A stretch of DNA of 10,660 nucleotides from Gemmatimonadota bacterium. GTDB lineage: Bacteria; Gemmatimonadota; Gemmatimonadetes; Gemmatimonadales; Gemmatimonadaceae. Location: NCBI GenBank assembly GCA_947475795.1, contig CANJOX010000081.1:1-10660 (forward strand), given 5' to 3'. Both the position numbers and the translations under genes were made by a program. Within the stretch, counting starts at the first letter, position 1. Every line of letters starts with the position of its first letter. This document shows positions 1 to 6,133 of the stretch, piece after piece. Below the pieces are notes generated by a model. The model made no database searches and was not told the DNA's origin. It was given only the letters and a program-made list of their open reading frames with translations.

Positions 1-180
1 CGCTGGCCGCGCTGGCTCACCGGCGCCAAAGCCGACGTGGAGCGGGTGGCGAGCGGGCAGGGGCGCCTCAAGCTGTTCGATCACAAGGGAAACGTCGTGG
101 TGCTGTTCTCCGATGCCTGGGCGCTGCGACGCGCCCTGCAGCACGAGACGAGCGTGGTGTTCCACGAAACCGCGCCCTGA
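1..180 (+). CDS. 3' end of an unidentified gene (partial)
   Basis: Frame 1 is open from the first base to a TGA at 178-180 and encodes the last 59 residues of a protein whose start lies outside the window. The fragment is basic at first (RWPRWLTGAK), then reads like a small alpha/beta tail (RLKLFDHKGNVVVLF) and ends in HETAP. I do not recognise the family. The reading frame has the strong G/C third-position bias seen in the other genes here, and it stops just before a strong hairpin, which supports it being the real end of a gene. No function can be assigned from this piece. Confidence 0.6.
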   Translation, partial: RWPRWLTGAKADVERVASGQGRLKLFDHKGNVVVLFSDAWALRRALQHETSVVFHETAP

Positions 181-186
181 GACCAC

Positions 187-219
187 ACGCCGGGCGGGCG
201 CCGCAGCGCCCGCCCGCGT
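187..219. terminator. GC-rich hairpin between convergent gene ends
   Basis: A perfect 11-bp inverted repeat, CGGGCGGGCGC at 191-201 and GCGCCCGCCCG at 206-216, encloses a 4-base loop. Three more pairs (187-189 with 217-219) can form around a one-base bulge. It fills most of the 40-base gap between two converging stop codons (178-180 and 221-223), the position expected of a bidirectional terminator. There is no clear T-run on either side, so classical intrinsic termination is not certain; RNA 3'-end protection is an alternative. Confidence 0.65.
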
Positions 220-220
220 C

Positions 221-1795
221 TCACACCTTCGGCACCACGGTTTCGATCTGCCGTCCCACGTGCCCGATCACGAAACCGCCGTCTTCGGATGACGTGAAGT
301 AGATCCGCAGGCAGGTGATGGGGTTGCTCCCCTTGCGCAGCTGATCGGCGCACTCGATCTCACGGTCGCCGTCGCGGAAGATGTACGGCGTCTTGCGGCT
401 GCCGTCCGTAGGCCCCGGCGAGAAGTCGACGCCGAGATCGGCGAACACTTCGGCCAAGGGGCGCCCGAGCGCACGGTCCTGACGGCGGCGGCCCACTTCG
501 CCAAGGGCCTTAAGGTACGACCAAGCGGTATCGGGGTCGGGAAACGACGACTCGCGTGACGACGTGAACGCGGCCGGGAGCAGCCGCAGCGCGTCGGAGT
601 AGAGCGCCTGCGCCCGTTCGACCGCCTCGAGCACCGACTGGGGCGCATCGCTGGCCGGCTTGGAGATCGGTTGACGTTCCTTGTGCGCCGCGAGCGTGGT
701 GCGGAGCGCCCGCGCACTGGCGCGCTCAGCCTCGAGCTGCTCGCGCGCCTCCACCAGACGCTCACGGGTCCGGGACAGCTCCCCCTCGGCGGCGCGCACG
801 GCGTCTTCGTACTGGCGCACGAGCGAGATCAGCTGCCCCTTGTCCAGTTCCACCCCCGATTCCGCCGCGGCGAGTGCTTCGGCGGCATCAGGGCGCTTAC
901 CGTACGTCGTCGCGCGCTGATCGCGCAGCGTATCCACGATGGCCGGGTCGGAGAACGGGCGCTGCACGGAGACTTCCGCGAGACGTTGCACGAGCCGGCG
1001 ACGTTCGCCGGGGAGCGCCAACGCCCGTGCGAGCACGAGCGGATGCTGGAAGGGGTCGGACTCGAGCGTGAAGCCGGGAAGATAGGCGCGCGCCGAACCC
1101 AGAAACACACTGCGCGCGTGGCCGCCCACCGCATCGGAGAGCGCAAAGGTGTCCGAATGGCGGAGCATGAAGCACAGCCCCAATCCGAACATCTCGGTGG
1201 CAAACTGCTCGGGCGGGAGGACATAGCCGCCATCAGGCAGTTCGGTGAGCAGCAGCACCGGCATGGTGCGCGCCGGATCACACAGGACAAAACGGACGAA
1301 CGCATCGAGCGTGCCGGCTTCGAGCTGTGTGGGGATGCGCTGCAGCGGGCCATCGTTGGCCACCAGCGTGAACTGCGCATCGAGCTCCGCGAGCAGACGC
1401 GGCGGACGGACCGGCGGTGGCGCCCCGTTGCTGAGCCCCCCTTCGGTGCCGACGCGCAGATTGACCTGCCGGTGCACGGCGCCGCTGGTGTTGGTTGTGA
1501 CCACGTACGTGACGTGCGTTGACCACTGCAGCGAACGGTCGAGCGGATCCGGCGCGTGCACCACAATGTCGGCCAGCGCCGCCCCACCTTCGCGATAGGG
1601 CGCCCAGCGAAGGATGCGTCCACCATCGAGCGTGTGGTTGGACGGACTGTCCCAGCTCAACTGCTGCCCCTGATCGAGCCCAAGCCACGCAACACACGCG
1701 GCCAGGAAGGCAGAATCGGCGTCCATCGCCGCAGAGCGCGGCGTCAGATCAAAGTGAAGAGCGAGGCGAGGTTGCACGATGGTGATGATTGACAT
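221..1795 (-). CDS. Unknown protein: N-terminal globular region, coiled coil, small C-terminal domain
   Basis: A 524-residue protein that I cannot name. The start chosen is the ATG at 1793-1795 (MSIITIVQP), because GGAAG lies about nine bases upstream; an in-frame ATG at 1823-1825 would add ten residues but has a poorer leader. Residues 1-300 look globular, with beta-rich stretches (WSTHVTYVVT, MPVLLLTEL) and a segment near 223-256 containing SVFLGSARAYLPGF followed by HPLVLARAL. Residues about 320-372 are charged, Glu/Arg/Ala-rich and heptad-like, a probable coiled coil. After a linker, residues about 388-524 form a second unit that ends in EIECADQLRKGS, CLRIYFTS and GFVIGHVGRQIE. From memory, this RIYF...VIGHVGRxL type of ending recurs at the C-terminus of multi-domain hypothetical proteins in GC-rich bacteria, sometimes described as a RelE-like fold; this was not checked. 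There is no signal peptide or membrane segment, so it is probably cytoplasmic. It is a single-gene unit divergent from dtd, with no partner gene beside it. Confidence 0.85.
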   Translation of the reverse strand: MSIITIVQPRLALHFDLTPRSAAMDADSAFLAACVAWLGLDQGQQLSWDSPSNHTLDGGRILRWAPYREGGAALADIVVHAPDPLDRSLQWSTHVTYVVTTNTSGAVHRQVNLRVGTEGGLSNGAPPPVRPPRLLAELDAQFTLVANDGPLQRIPTQLEAGTLDAFVRFVLCDPARTMPVLLLTELPDGGYVLPPEQFATEMFGLGLCFMLRHSDTFALSDAVGGHARSVFLGSARAYLPGFTLESDPFQHPLVLARALALPGERRRLVQRLAEVSVQRPFSDPAIVDTLRDQRATTYGKRPDAAEALAAAESGVELDKGQLISLVRQYEDAVRAAEGELSRTRERLVEAREQLEAERASARALRTTLAAHKERQPISKPASDAPQSVLEAVERAQALYSDALRLLPAAFTSSRESSFPDPDTAWSYLKALGEVGRRRQDRALGRPLAEVFADLGVDFSPGPTDGSRKTPYIFRDGDREIECADQLRKGSNPITCLRIYFTSSEDGGFVIGHVGRQIETVVPKV

Positions 1796-1842
1796 TGTCC
1801 TGCACTTCCGTGAGTCGGAAGGCATCGCCAGACTTCTGCGCC
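1796..1842. promoter_or_regulatory. Divergent spacer with inverted repeat (unknown gene / dtd)
   Basis: The 47 bases between two divergent starts contain CTTCCG (1805-1810), a 5-base spacer and CGGAAG (1816-1821), a perfect 6-bp inverted repeat. The left arm, read on the minus strand, gives a GGAAG at good Shine-Dalgarno distance from the ATG at 1795. The right arm gives a GGAAGG about 20 bases before the dtd ATG, which is too far for a good ribosome site. No clear -10/-35 boxes are visible, so promoters may lie inside the opposing genes. The repeat could be an operator or just two AG-rich leaders facing each other. Confidence 0.4.
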
Positions 1843-2322
1843 ATGCGAATTCTTCTTCAGCGCGTCAGTCGGGCGGAAGTGCGAATCCGACCGGACAATC
1901 CCGACGAACCAACACGGGTGTCCGGGCGCATCGAATCAGGCTATGTGCTACTGGTGGGGTTCACGCATACCGATACCGCCGCGGAACTCCGGTGGATGGC
2001 CGAGAAGGTGATCGGACTACGCTTGTTCGCCGACACCGAGGGAAAGCTGAATCACGATGTGGCCGAGCGCGCAGGCGCGCTGTTGGTTGTGTCGCAGTTC
2101 ACACTGTACGCCGATGTCAAAAAGGGGAAACGCCCCAGTTTCATGAACGCGGCCCGGCCCGAAATCGCTACCCCGCTATATAACCAATTCGTCATTCTTT
2201 TGCGCCAGTGCGGACTGGATGTACAGACGGGCGAATTCGGTGCCGACATGGAGGTCGAATTGGTGAATGACGGACCGGTCACAATCTGGCTTGAGCGCGA
2301 CGCCTCACCTCCCGATGTGTAG
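1843..2322 (+). CDS. dtd: D-aminoacyl-tRNA deacylase (DTD)
   Basis: DTD hydrolyses the ester between a D-amino acid (or glycine mischarged on tRNA-Ala) and tRNA, a cytosolic proofreading step after aminoacylation. The start at 1843 gives MRILLQRVSRAEV, the standard opening of the family; an in-frame ATG at 1789 would add 18 non-conserved residues and overlap the divergent gene. The two signature motifs are intact: SQFTLYAD at residues 84-91 and NDGPVT at 142-147, the latter carrying the Gly-cisPro element that rejects L-amino acids. KGKRPSF (94-100) and TGEFGADM (129-136) are also typical. At 159 residues it is somewhat longer than the usual 145 or so, because of a few extra residues in the early hairpin (RPDNPDEPTR) and a short C-terminal tail. 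It stands alone and converges on metZ. Confidence 0.97.
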   Translation: MRILLQRVSRAEVRIRPDNPDEPTRVSGRIESGYVLLVGFTHTDTAAELRWMAEKVIGLRLFADTEGKLNHDVAERAGALLVVSQFTLYADVKKGKRPSFMNAARPEIATPLYNQFVILLRQCGLDVQTGEFGADMEVELVNDGPVTIWLERDASPPDV

Positions 2323-2346
2323 CATACACGCGAAGCACCTGTCGCG

Positions 2347-2378
2347 GTCCACTGTCAACATTACCTGACAGTACGGAC
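2347..2378. terminator. Hairpin between convergent dtd and metZ
   Basis: ACTGTCA (2351-2357) and TGACAGT (2366-2372) form a perfect 7-bp stem with an 8-base loop, and GTCC (2347-2350) can pair with GGAC (2375-2378) across a two-base bulge. It lies in the 111-base gap between the ends of dtd (2322) and metZ (2434). No T-run follows on either strand. A separate 10-base palindrome, GCCGTACGGC, lies at 2400-2409. A bidirectional terminator is the simplest reading; nothing else was seen in this gap. Confidence 0.5.
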
Positions 2379-2433
2379 GAGATGTCCCTCTCCGCATGGG
2401 CCGTACGGCGCCGCGATCGGACTCGGCAGCGAG

Positions 2434-3618
2434 CTACCGCGCCGCCGTGTCGAGCGCCTGCTCCAGATCGGCGATGATATCCGTGATGTGCTCCAATCCG
2501 ACGCTGACCCGAATCAATCCGTCGGAAATGCCGACGGCCGCGCGTTCGTCGGCGGAGAGTTTCGAATGGGTGGTCGAGGCGGGGTGGGTGACGATCGTGC
2601 GTGTGTCGCCGAGGTTGGCGGAGTGCGACACCATCTGCACCGCGTCGAGGAAGCGGCGCCCCGCGTCGAGCCCGCCGGCAAGCACGAGGGCCACGATGCC
2701 GCCGCCTTGTGACATCTGTGCGCGGGCGAGTGCGTATTGCGGGTGTGACGGCAAGAACGGATAGCGCACGGAGTCCACCGCCGGGTGCCCTTCGAAATGC
2801 TGTGCCAGACTCAACGCGTTCGCACAGTGGCGGTCCATGCGCACGGCGAGAGTTTCCAGCGACTTCGACAGGAGCCACGCGTTGAAGGCGCTCATGGCCG
2901 GTCCGGTGTGCCGCGCAAAAAAGCGGCAGTCGGCGATGTACGACGCGTCACCGATGATCGCCCCGCCCAGGGCGCGTCCCTGTCCGTCGATGTACTTGGT
3001 GGCCGAGTGGATGATGACGTTGGCCCCGAGCGACAACGGACGTTGCAGATACGGCGTGGCAAAGCAGTTGTCGACCACGAGCGGGATGCCGCGCGCCGCC
3101 GCGAACGCGGCGAGCCATCGCAGGTCGATCAGTTCGAGGCCGGGGTTGGACGGCGTCTCGATGAAGATCAGCTTGGTGTTCGGCTGGACCAGCCGCTCCC
3201 ACGACGACGGATCGGCGGCGTCCGCGTAATCGGACGACACGCCCCATTTCGGCAGAATCCGGGTGAACAGCTGGTGCGTGGATCCGAAGAGCGCCCGCGA
3301 GGCCAGAACGTGGTCGCCGGCGGACACGCGGGCGGCGATGGCCGTGAACACGGCCGACATCCCCGAGGCCGTGGCAATGCCGTCTTCGCCCCCTTCGAGG
3401 AGGCACAACTTCCGCACGAACTCGTCGGTGTTCGGGTTCGCGTACCGGCTGTACACGTTGCCGGCCATCTCCTCGGTGAACAACGCCCGCGCATGCTCGG
3501 CATCGTCGAACCGGAAGCTCGACGTGAGATACAACGGGACGGAGTGCTCGCGCTCGGCCGACACCGGGGTCTGCGTACGGATCGCGAGCGTTTCGAAGTG
3601 CGTGGGATGGTCGGACAT
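2434..3618 (-). CDS. metZ: O-succinylhomoserine sulfhydrylase (MetZ)
   Basis: A PLP enzyme of the Cys/Met metabolism family that joins O-succinylhomoserine and sulfide to give homocysteine, the direct-sulfhydrylation route to methionine. The 394-residue length is normal. Visible family landmarks are YSRYANPN (56-63), the ASGMSA loop (84-89), VVDN with the pyridine-binding Asp183, and HSATKYIDGQGR (204-215) with the Schiff-base Lys208. SANLGDTRTIVTHPASTTHS (333-352) and the substrate-binding IRVSVGLE (369-376) follow. The IDGQGR string after the lysine is the feature I associate with MetZ, as opposed to MetB, MetC or MetY, but substrate choice (succinyl versus acetyl) cannot be proven from sequence. 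The gene stands alone, divergent from maf, with only 47 bases upstream and no visible SAM riboswitch. No good Shine-Dalgarno precedes the ATG. Confidence 0.93.
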   Translation of the reverse strand: MSDHPTHFETLAIRTQTPVSAEREHSVPLYLTSSFRFDDAEHARALFTEEMAGNVYSRYANPNTDEFVRKLCLLEGGEDGIATASGMSAVFTAIAARVSAGDHVLASRALFGSTHQLFTRILPKWGVSSDYADAADPSSWERLVQPNTKLIFIETPSNPGLELIDLRWLAAFAAARGIPLVVDNCFATPYLQRPLSLGANVIIHSATKYIDGQGRALGGAIIGDASYIADCRFFARHTGPAMSAFNAWLLSKSLETLAVRMDRHCANALSLAQHFEGHPAVDSVRYPFLPSHPQYALARAQMSQGGGIVALVLAGGLDAGRRFLDAVQMVSHSANLGDTRTIVTHPASTTHSKLSADERAAVGISDGLIRVSVGLEHITDIIADLEQALDTAAR

Positions 3619-3665
3619 ATGCCAGTGGGGTGCGAGTGGGAAGACCGTGATCTAAACTTAGCCAC
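3619..3665. promoter_or_regulatory. Divergent metZ / maf promoter region
   Basis: This 47-base spacer contains one AT-rich island in a GC-rich surrounding, at about 3649-3661. It includes the palindrome CTAA-AC-TTAG (3652-3661). On the plus strand TAAACT (3653-3658) is a weak -10-like hexamer placed so that transcription would begin almost at the maf ATG (3666), which would make a leaderless or near-leaderless mRNA. No convincing -35 box is seen and neither start codon has a clear Shine-Dalgarno. The promoter call rests mainly on geometry. Confidence 0.35.
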
Positions 3666-4292
3666 ATGACGACTTCTGATTCGATGCGTCCGTCCGTGGC
3701 ACTGCCACGCGTCATCCTGGCCTCGCAGTCTCCCCGGCGCCGGGAACTGTTGACGCTGGTCGGGATTGCGCACGAGGTGCGTCCAGCCGACGTGGACGAG
3801 TCGGTGCATCCGGACGAGGCGCCGGTGCCGCACTGCGAGCGGTTGGCGCGTGCGAAGGCCCACACGCTTGCCGTGCAGCACCCGGACGCGGTCGTGATCG
3901 GCTCCGACACGATCGTGGTGATCGACGGTGATATCCTCGGCAAGCCGCGCGATCGCGACGACGCGATCGCGATGGTCACGCGTCTGAGCGGTCGGACCCA
4001 CACGGTGTTCACCGCGGTGGCGGTCGCCCACGGTGGCGAGACACAGTCCGGTGTGGAGTCCGTATCGGTAACATTCCGCGCGCTCAACGCGGCGCAGATC
4101 GCCGCCTACGTGGATACCGGCGAGCCGATGGACAAGGCGGGCGCCTACGGCATTCAGGGATTCGGCGCCACAATCGTCGAGCGAATCGACGGGGACTACT
4201 TCGCCGTGATGGGGCTGCCGCTCGGTCGCCTGATCGGCCTGTTGCGCGCTCTTGGCTTCGGCTACGCCTTCGGTCCGGTTACGCGGTCGTAG
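3666..4292 (+). CDS. maf: Maf family nucleoside-triphosphate pyrophosphatase
   Basis: Maf proteins hydrolyse nucleoside triphosphates to monophosphates, mainly dTTP/UTP or modified pyrimidines in the YhdE-like subgroup, for house-cleaning and in some bacteria septum control. The 208-residue protein has the N-terminal signature LASQSPRRRELL (18-29). The catalytic region SDTIVV (80-85) carries Asp81, and DGDILGKP (87-94), SGRTHTVFTAVAV, YVDTGEPMDKAGAYGIQG and GDYFAVMGLPL follow. These match the dTTP/UTP-type Maf better than other Mafs, but that subtype call is an inference. An in-frame ATG at 3684 is an alternative start that would remove six residues before the conserved core. The gene stands alone and its last 14 bases overlap the end of the minus-strand glycosyltransferase gene. 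Confidence 0.95.
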   Translation: MTTSDSMRPSVALPRVILASQSPRRRELLTLVGIAHEVRPADVDESVHPDEAPVPHCERLARAKAHTLAVQHPDAVVIGSDTIVVIDGDILGKPRDRDDAIAMVTRLSGRTHTVFTAVAVAHGGETQSGVESVSVTFRALNAAQIAAYVDTGEPMDKAGAYGIQGFGATIVERIDGDYFAVMGLPLGRLIGLLRALGFGYAFGPVTRS

Positions 4293-5343
4293 GCCGATAC
4301 CGTTCCTGCCAACGCCGCAGCATAGCGTGCACGTCGTCCACCGTGATTCGTGCCATGCGATGCTCACGATACTGCATGTCGAGCGGATAGTCCTCGCCCG
4401 GATCACCGTACGCATCGATCATGAGGTCCCGCGAGAAGTCATACGGGCCCACGCGCTTGGGATTGGTGTAGCCCAGCAGTGAGATCACGGGTGTGCGCAG
4501 TGCGACCGCGAGATGGAGCGGGCCGGTGTCGGGGGAGAGCGCGACCGCGGCGCCATCGAGAATGGCGGCCAGTCGGCGCAGCCCGCTGCCAAGCGCGGAG
4601 TGCGCCATCGGTGCCTCGCGCCGGATGATCGCTTCGGCGGCGAGTTCACGCGGGGAGCGGCCGCCCACCAGCACGGGTTGGAGTCCGAACTCGTGCCACA
4701 GGATCTGGCAGACGCGCGCCCAGCGTTCCGGCATCCAGTCTTTGGCCGCCTTGCTGGTGGCGACGACGATGGGCGCAATCGGGCGGTTGAACTGACCGTG
4801 AAATGCCCGCTGCCAGGCGCGTTCCTCGTCGTTCCACGGCCCCAGCGTCCAGGCGGGCGCGCCGTGGGCAATGCCGAGGGCGGTGCTGAACTCGAAGTAC
4901 TGGTCCTGCACATGCTGGCCGGCGTGTGGCGGTAAGCGGTGCGTCGTGAACAGCCAGTTCGCATCGCGCGCCCGCGCGCGATCGAACCCGAGTTTGATGG
5001 GGGCGTTGGTGAAACCGGTGATGAGGCCGGCCTTGAAGTACACCTGCAGGGCCAGCACGACGTCGAAGCGGCGGGTGGCCAACGCGCGGCGGGTGTCGAG
5101 AAATCCGCGCCATCCCTTCGATCGGTCGAAGAGCACGATGTCGTCCACCAACGGGTGCCCACGCACCAGCGTGGCCGGCCCGGGCTGCAGCACCCACGTG
5201 ATGTGCGCGTCGGGCGCATGCGCCTTGAGGGCGTGGATGACGGGCATGACGTGCACGGCATCGCCGACCGCGCTCATCATGACGATGCCGACGCGATCGA
5301 GGCGGAACGGCGGCAGGGCGGGGGTGGTGGTCGGTACCGTCAC
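4279..5343 (-). CDS. Family 9 glycosyltransferase (LPS heptosyltransferase-like)
   Basis: A GT-B enzyme of family GT9, which transfers ADP-activated heptose (or a related sugar) to the LPS inner core at the cytoplasmic face of the inner membrane. The GTG start at 5341-5343 gives 354 residues, the family length, and keeps the first beta strand, RVGIVMMSAVGDAVHVMP (17-34), with the SAVGD nucleotide-sugar/acceptor loop. The C-terminal donor-binding motif LSPDTGPLHLAVAL (269-282) with LLGYTNPKRVGPY (289-301) is clear, and TSKAAKDW (196-203) occupies the usual Lys-containing position. The reading frame stays open upstream to 5547, but that part is a shadow of the kinase gene. GTG lies four bases after the kinase stop and has no Shine-Dalgarno, so it probably depends on coupled translation. 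The donor sugar cannot be told from sequence. Confidence 0.9.
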   Translation of the reverse strand: MTVPTTTPALPPFRLDRVGIVMMSAVGDAVHVMPVIHALKAHAPDAHITWVLQPGPATLVRGHPLVDDIVLFDRSKGWRGFLDTRRALATRRFDVVLALQVYFKAGLITGFTNAPIKLGFDRARARDANWLFTTHRLPPHAGQHVQDQYFEFSTALGIAHGAPAWTLGPWNDEERAWQRAFHGQFNRPIAPIVVATSKAAKDWMPERWARVCQILWHEFGLQPVLVGGRSPRELAAEAIIRREAPMAHSALGSGLRRLAAILDGAAVALSPDTGPLHLAVALRTPVISLLGYTNPKRVGPYDFSRDLMIDAYGDPGEDYPLDMQYREHRMARITVDDVHAMLRRWQERYRPTTA

Positions 5344-5347
5344 GCGA

Positions 5348-6133
5348 TCAGGAATTCGGGAGGGGAGCGGAAGGCGCGTCGCGCAGCGCGGCGGTGGCCT
5401 GCGCGGCGAACGCATCGATGCGGGCGTCGGTGATGTCGCCACCGAAGTGCCGGCGCCACTTGCGGATCGAGCGTGTGAGGCGGTCCACATTGCGGCGCAT
5501 GGTGTCGGCGCGCGCGCGCGCGGGCTGCCAGTGCACCACATCGACATCGATGATCAGCGCTTCGATGCCGTGGGGCGCCGGACGCAGCAGAATATTCTTG
5601 ACGTTCAGGTCCGGATGCACCACGCCATGCGTGGCCAGTTGCACCAGCAGCCGCTGCGTGGCCGTCAGGGCCGTTTCAGCGTCCACGAATGGCGTCAGCC
5701 CCGCCATGACCATGCCAAGGTCGGCCGCATCGTCCACGTACCGGCTGACGACATCCACGGTGCAGAGGCCGAACGCGGCCGCGTAGCGCGCAAAGCCCAG
5801 CACTTCGGTGGTGGGGATGCCGGCCGCGCGCAACGCCGCCGACTGCGCCAGTTCCGCCGGCGCGCGCGTGGGGCGCCGGAAGCGGTCGGCCGTGAGTGGC
5901 GCGAGCAGCCCGCCGTGCCATGCGTGGCGTACCACGACGGGGATCGCACTGGATGGCAGTGTCGCGACGTACACGGGCGCCCGCCCGCGCATCGCGCGCG
6001 GTTGCGGCTGTCCCGCCGCCCAGTCGTACAGCGTGTCGCCGTGGCGTAGAATCGCCTCGAGGTCGTCCAGCACCGAGGGGAGGGCCGTGATGTCGGCCCG
6101 GCCGATCAGCCGGGTGGGCGCGATCGTGTTCAT
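5348..6133 (-). CDS. Kdo/lipopolysaccharide kinase-like protein (KdkA/WaaP/InaA type)
   Basis: A 261-residue kinase of the eukaryote-like fold, resembling 3-deoxy-D-manno-octulosonic acid kinases that phosphorylate the LPS inner core using ATP in the cytosol. Seen in order: VVVRHAWHGGLL (66-77), a glycine-rich/lysine-site region in this family; RAPAELAQSAALRAAGIPTTE (90-110) with the conserved Glu94; the catalytic loop HGVVHPDLNVKNILL (169-183) with Asp175 and Asn180; and IIDVDVV (194-200), the metal-binding DFG equivalent. The start at 6131-6133 overlaps the cyclase stop as ATGA, and AGGTGA lies seven bases upstream. This is the best ribosome site in the block. The next gene is a GT9 transferase, which fits LPS core assembly. 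Sugar kinase is the likely role; a protein kinase activity is possible but less likely. A (CG)7 run at 5509-5522 lies inside the gene. Confidence 0.85.
   Translation of the reverse strand: MNTIAPTRLIGRADITALPSVLDDLEAILRHGDTLYDWAAGQPQPRAMRGRAPVYVATLPSSAIPVVVRHAWHGGLLAPLTADRFRRPTRAPAELAQSAALRAAGIPTTEVLGFARYAAAFGLCTVDVVSRYVDDAADLGMVMAGLTPFVDAETALTATQRLLVQLATHGVVHPDLNVKNILLRPAPHGIEALIIDVDVVHWQPARARADTMRRNVDRLTRSIRKWRRHFGGDITDARIDAFAAQATAALRDAPSAPLPNS

Noticed and set aside
671..1522. Plus-strand open frame of 283 codons opposite the unknown gene
   Set aside because: Its composition is Arg/Gly/Glu/His-rich with no domain-like pattern, as expected for the antisense frame of a GC-rich gene; the minus-strand frame is longer and has domain structure.
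3619..3665. SAM riboswitch upstream of metZ
   Set aside because: Only 47 bases separate metZ from maf and no riboswitch-like multi-stem fold is visible; there is no room for one outside the maf coding sequence.
2785..3669. Plus-strand open frame of 294 codons
   Set aside because: Antisense to metZ, with no recognisable motifs.
2948..4087. Long minus-strand frame spanning metZ and maf
   Set aside because: It runs in a shifted frame through metZ and antisense through maf, both of which are certain genes.
5344..5547. Extended N-terminus of the GT9 protein
   Set aside because: This stretch codes for the C-terminus of the kinase in another frame, and the extra residues are Pro/Arg/Ser-rich without GT9 similarity.
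4871..6049. Plus-strand open frame of 392 codons
   Set aside because: It lies across the antisense of two recognisable genes (GT9 and kinase) and has shadow-like composition.
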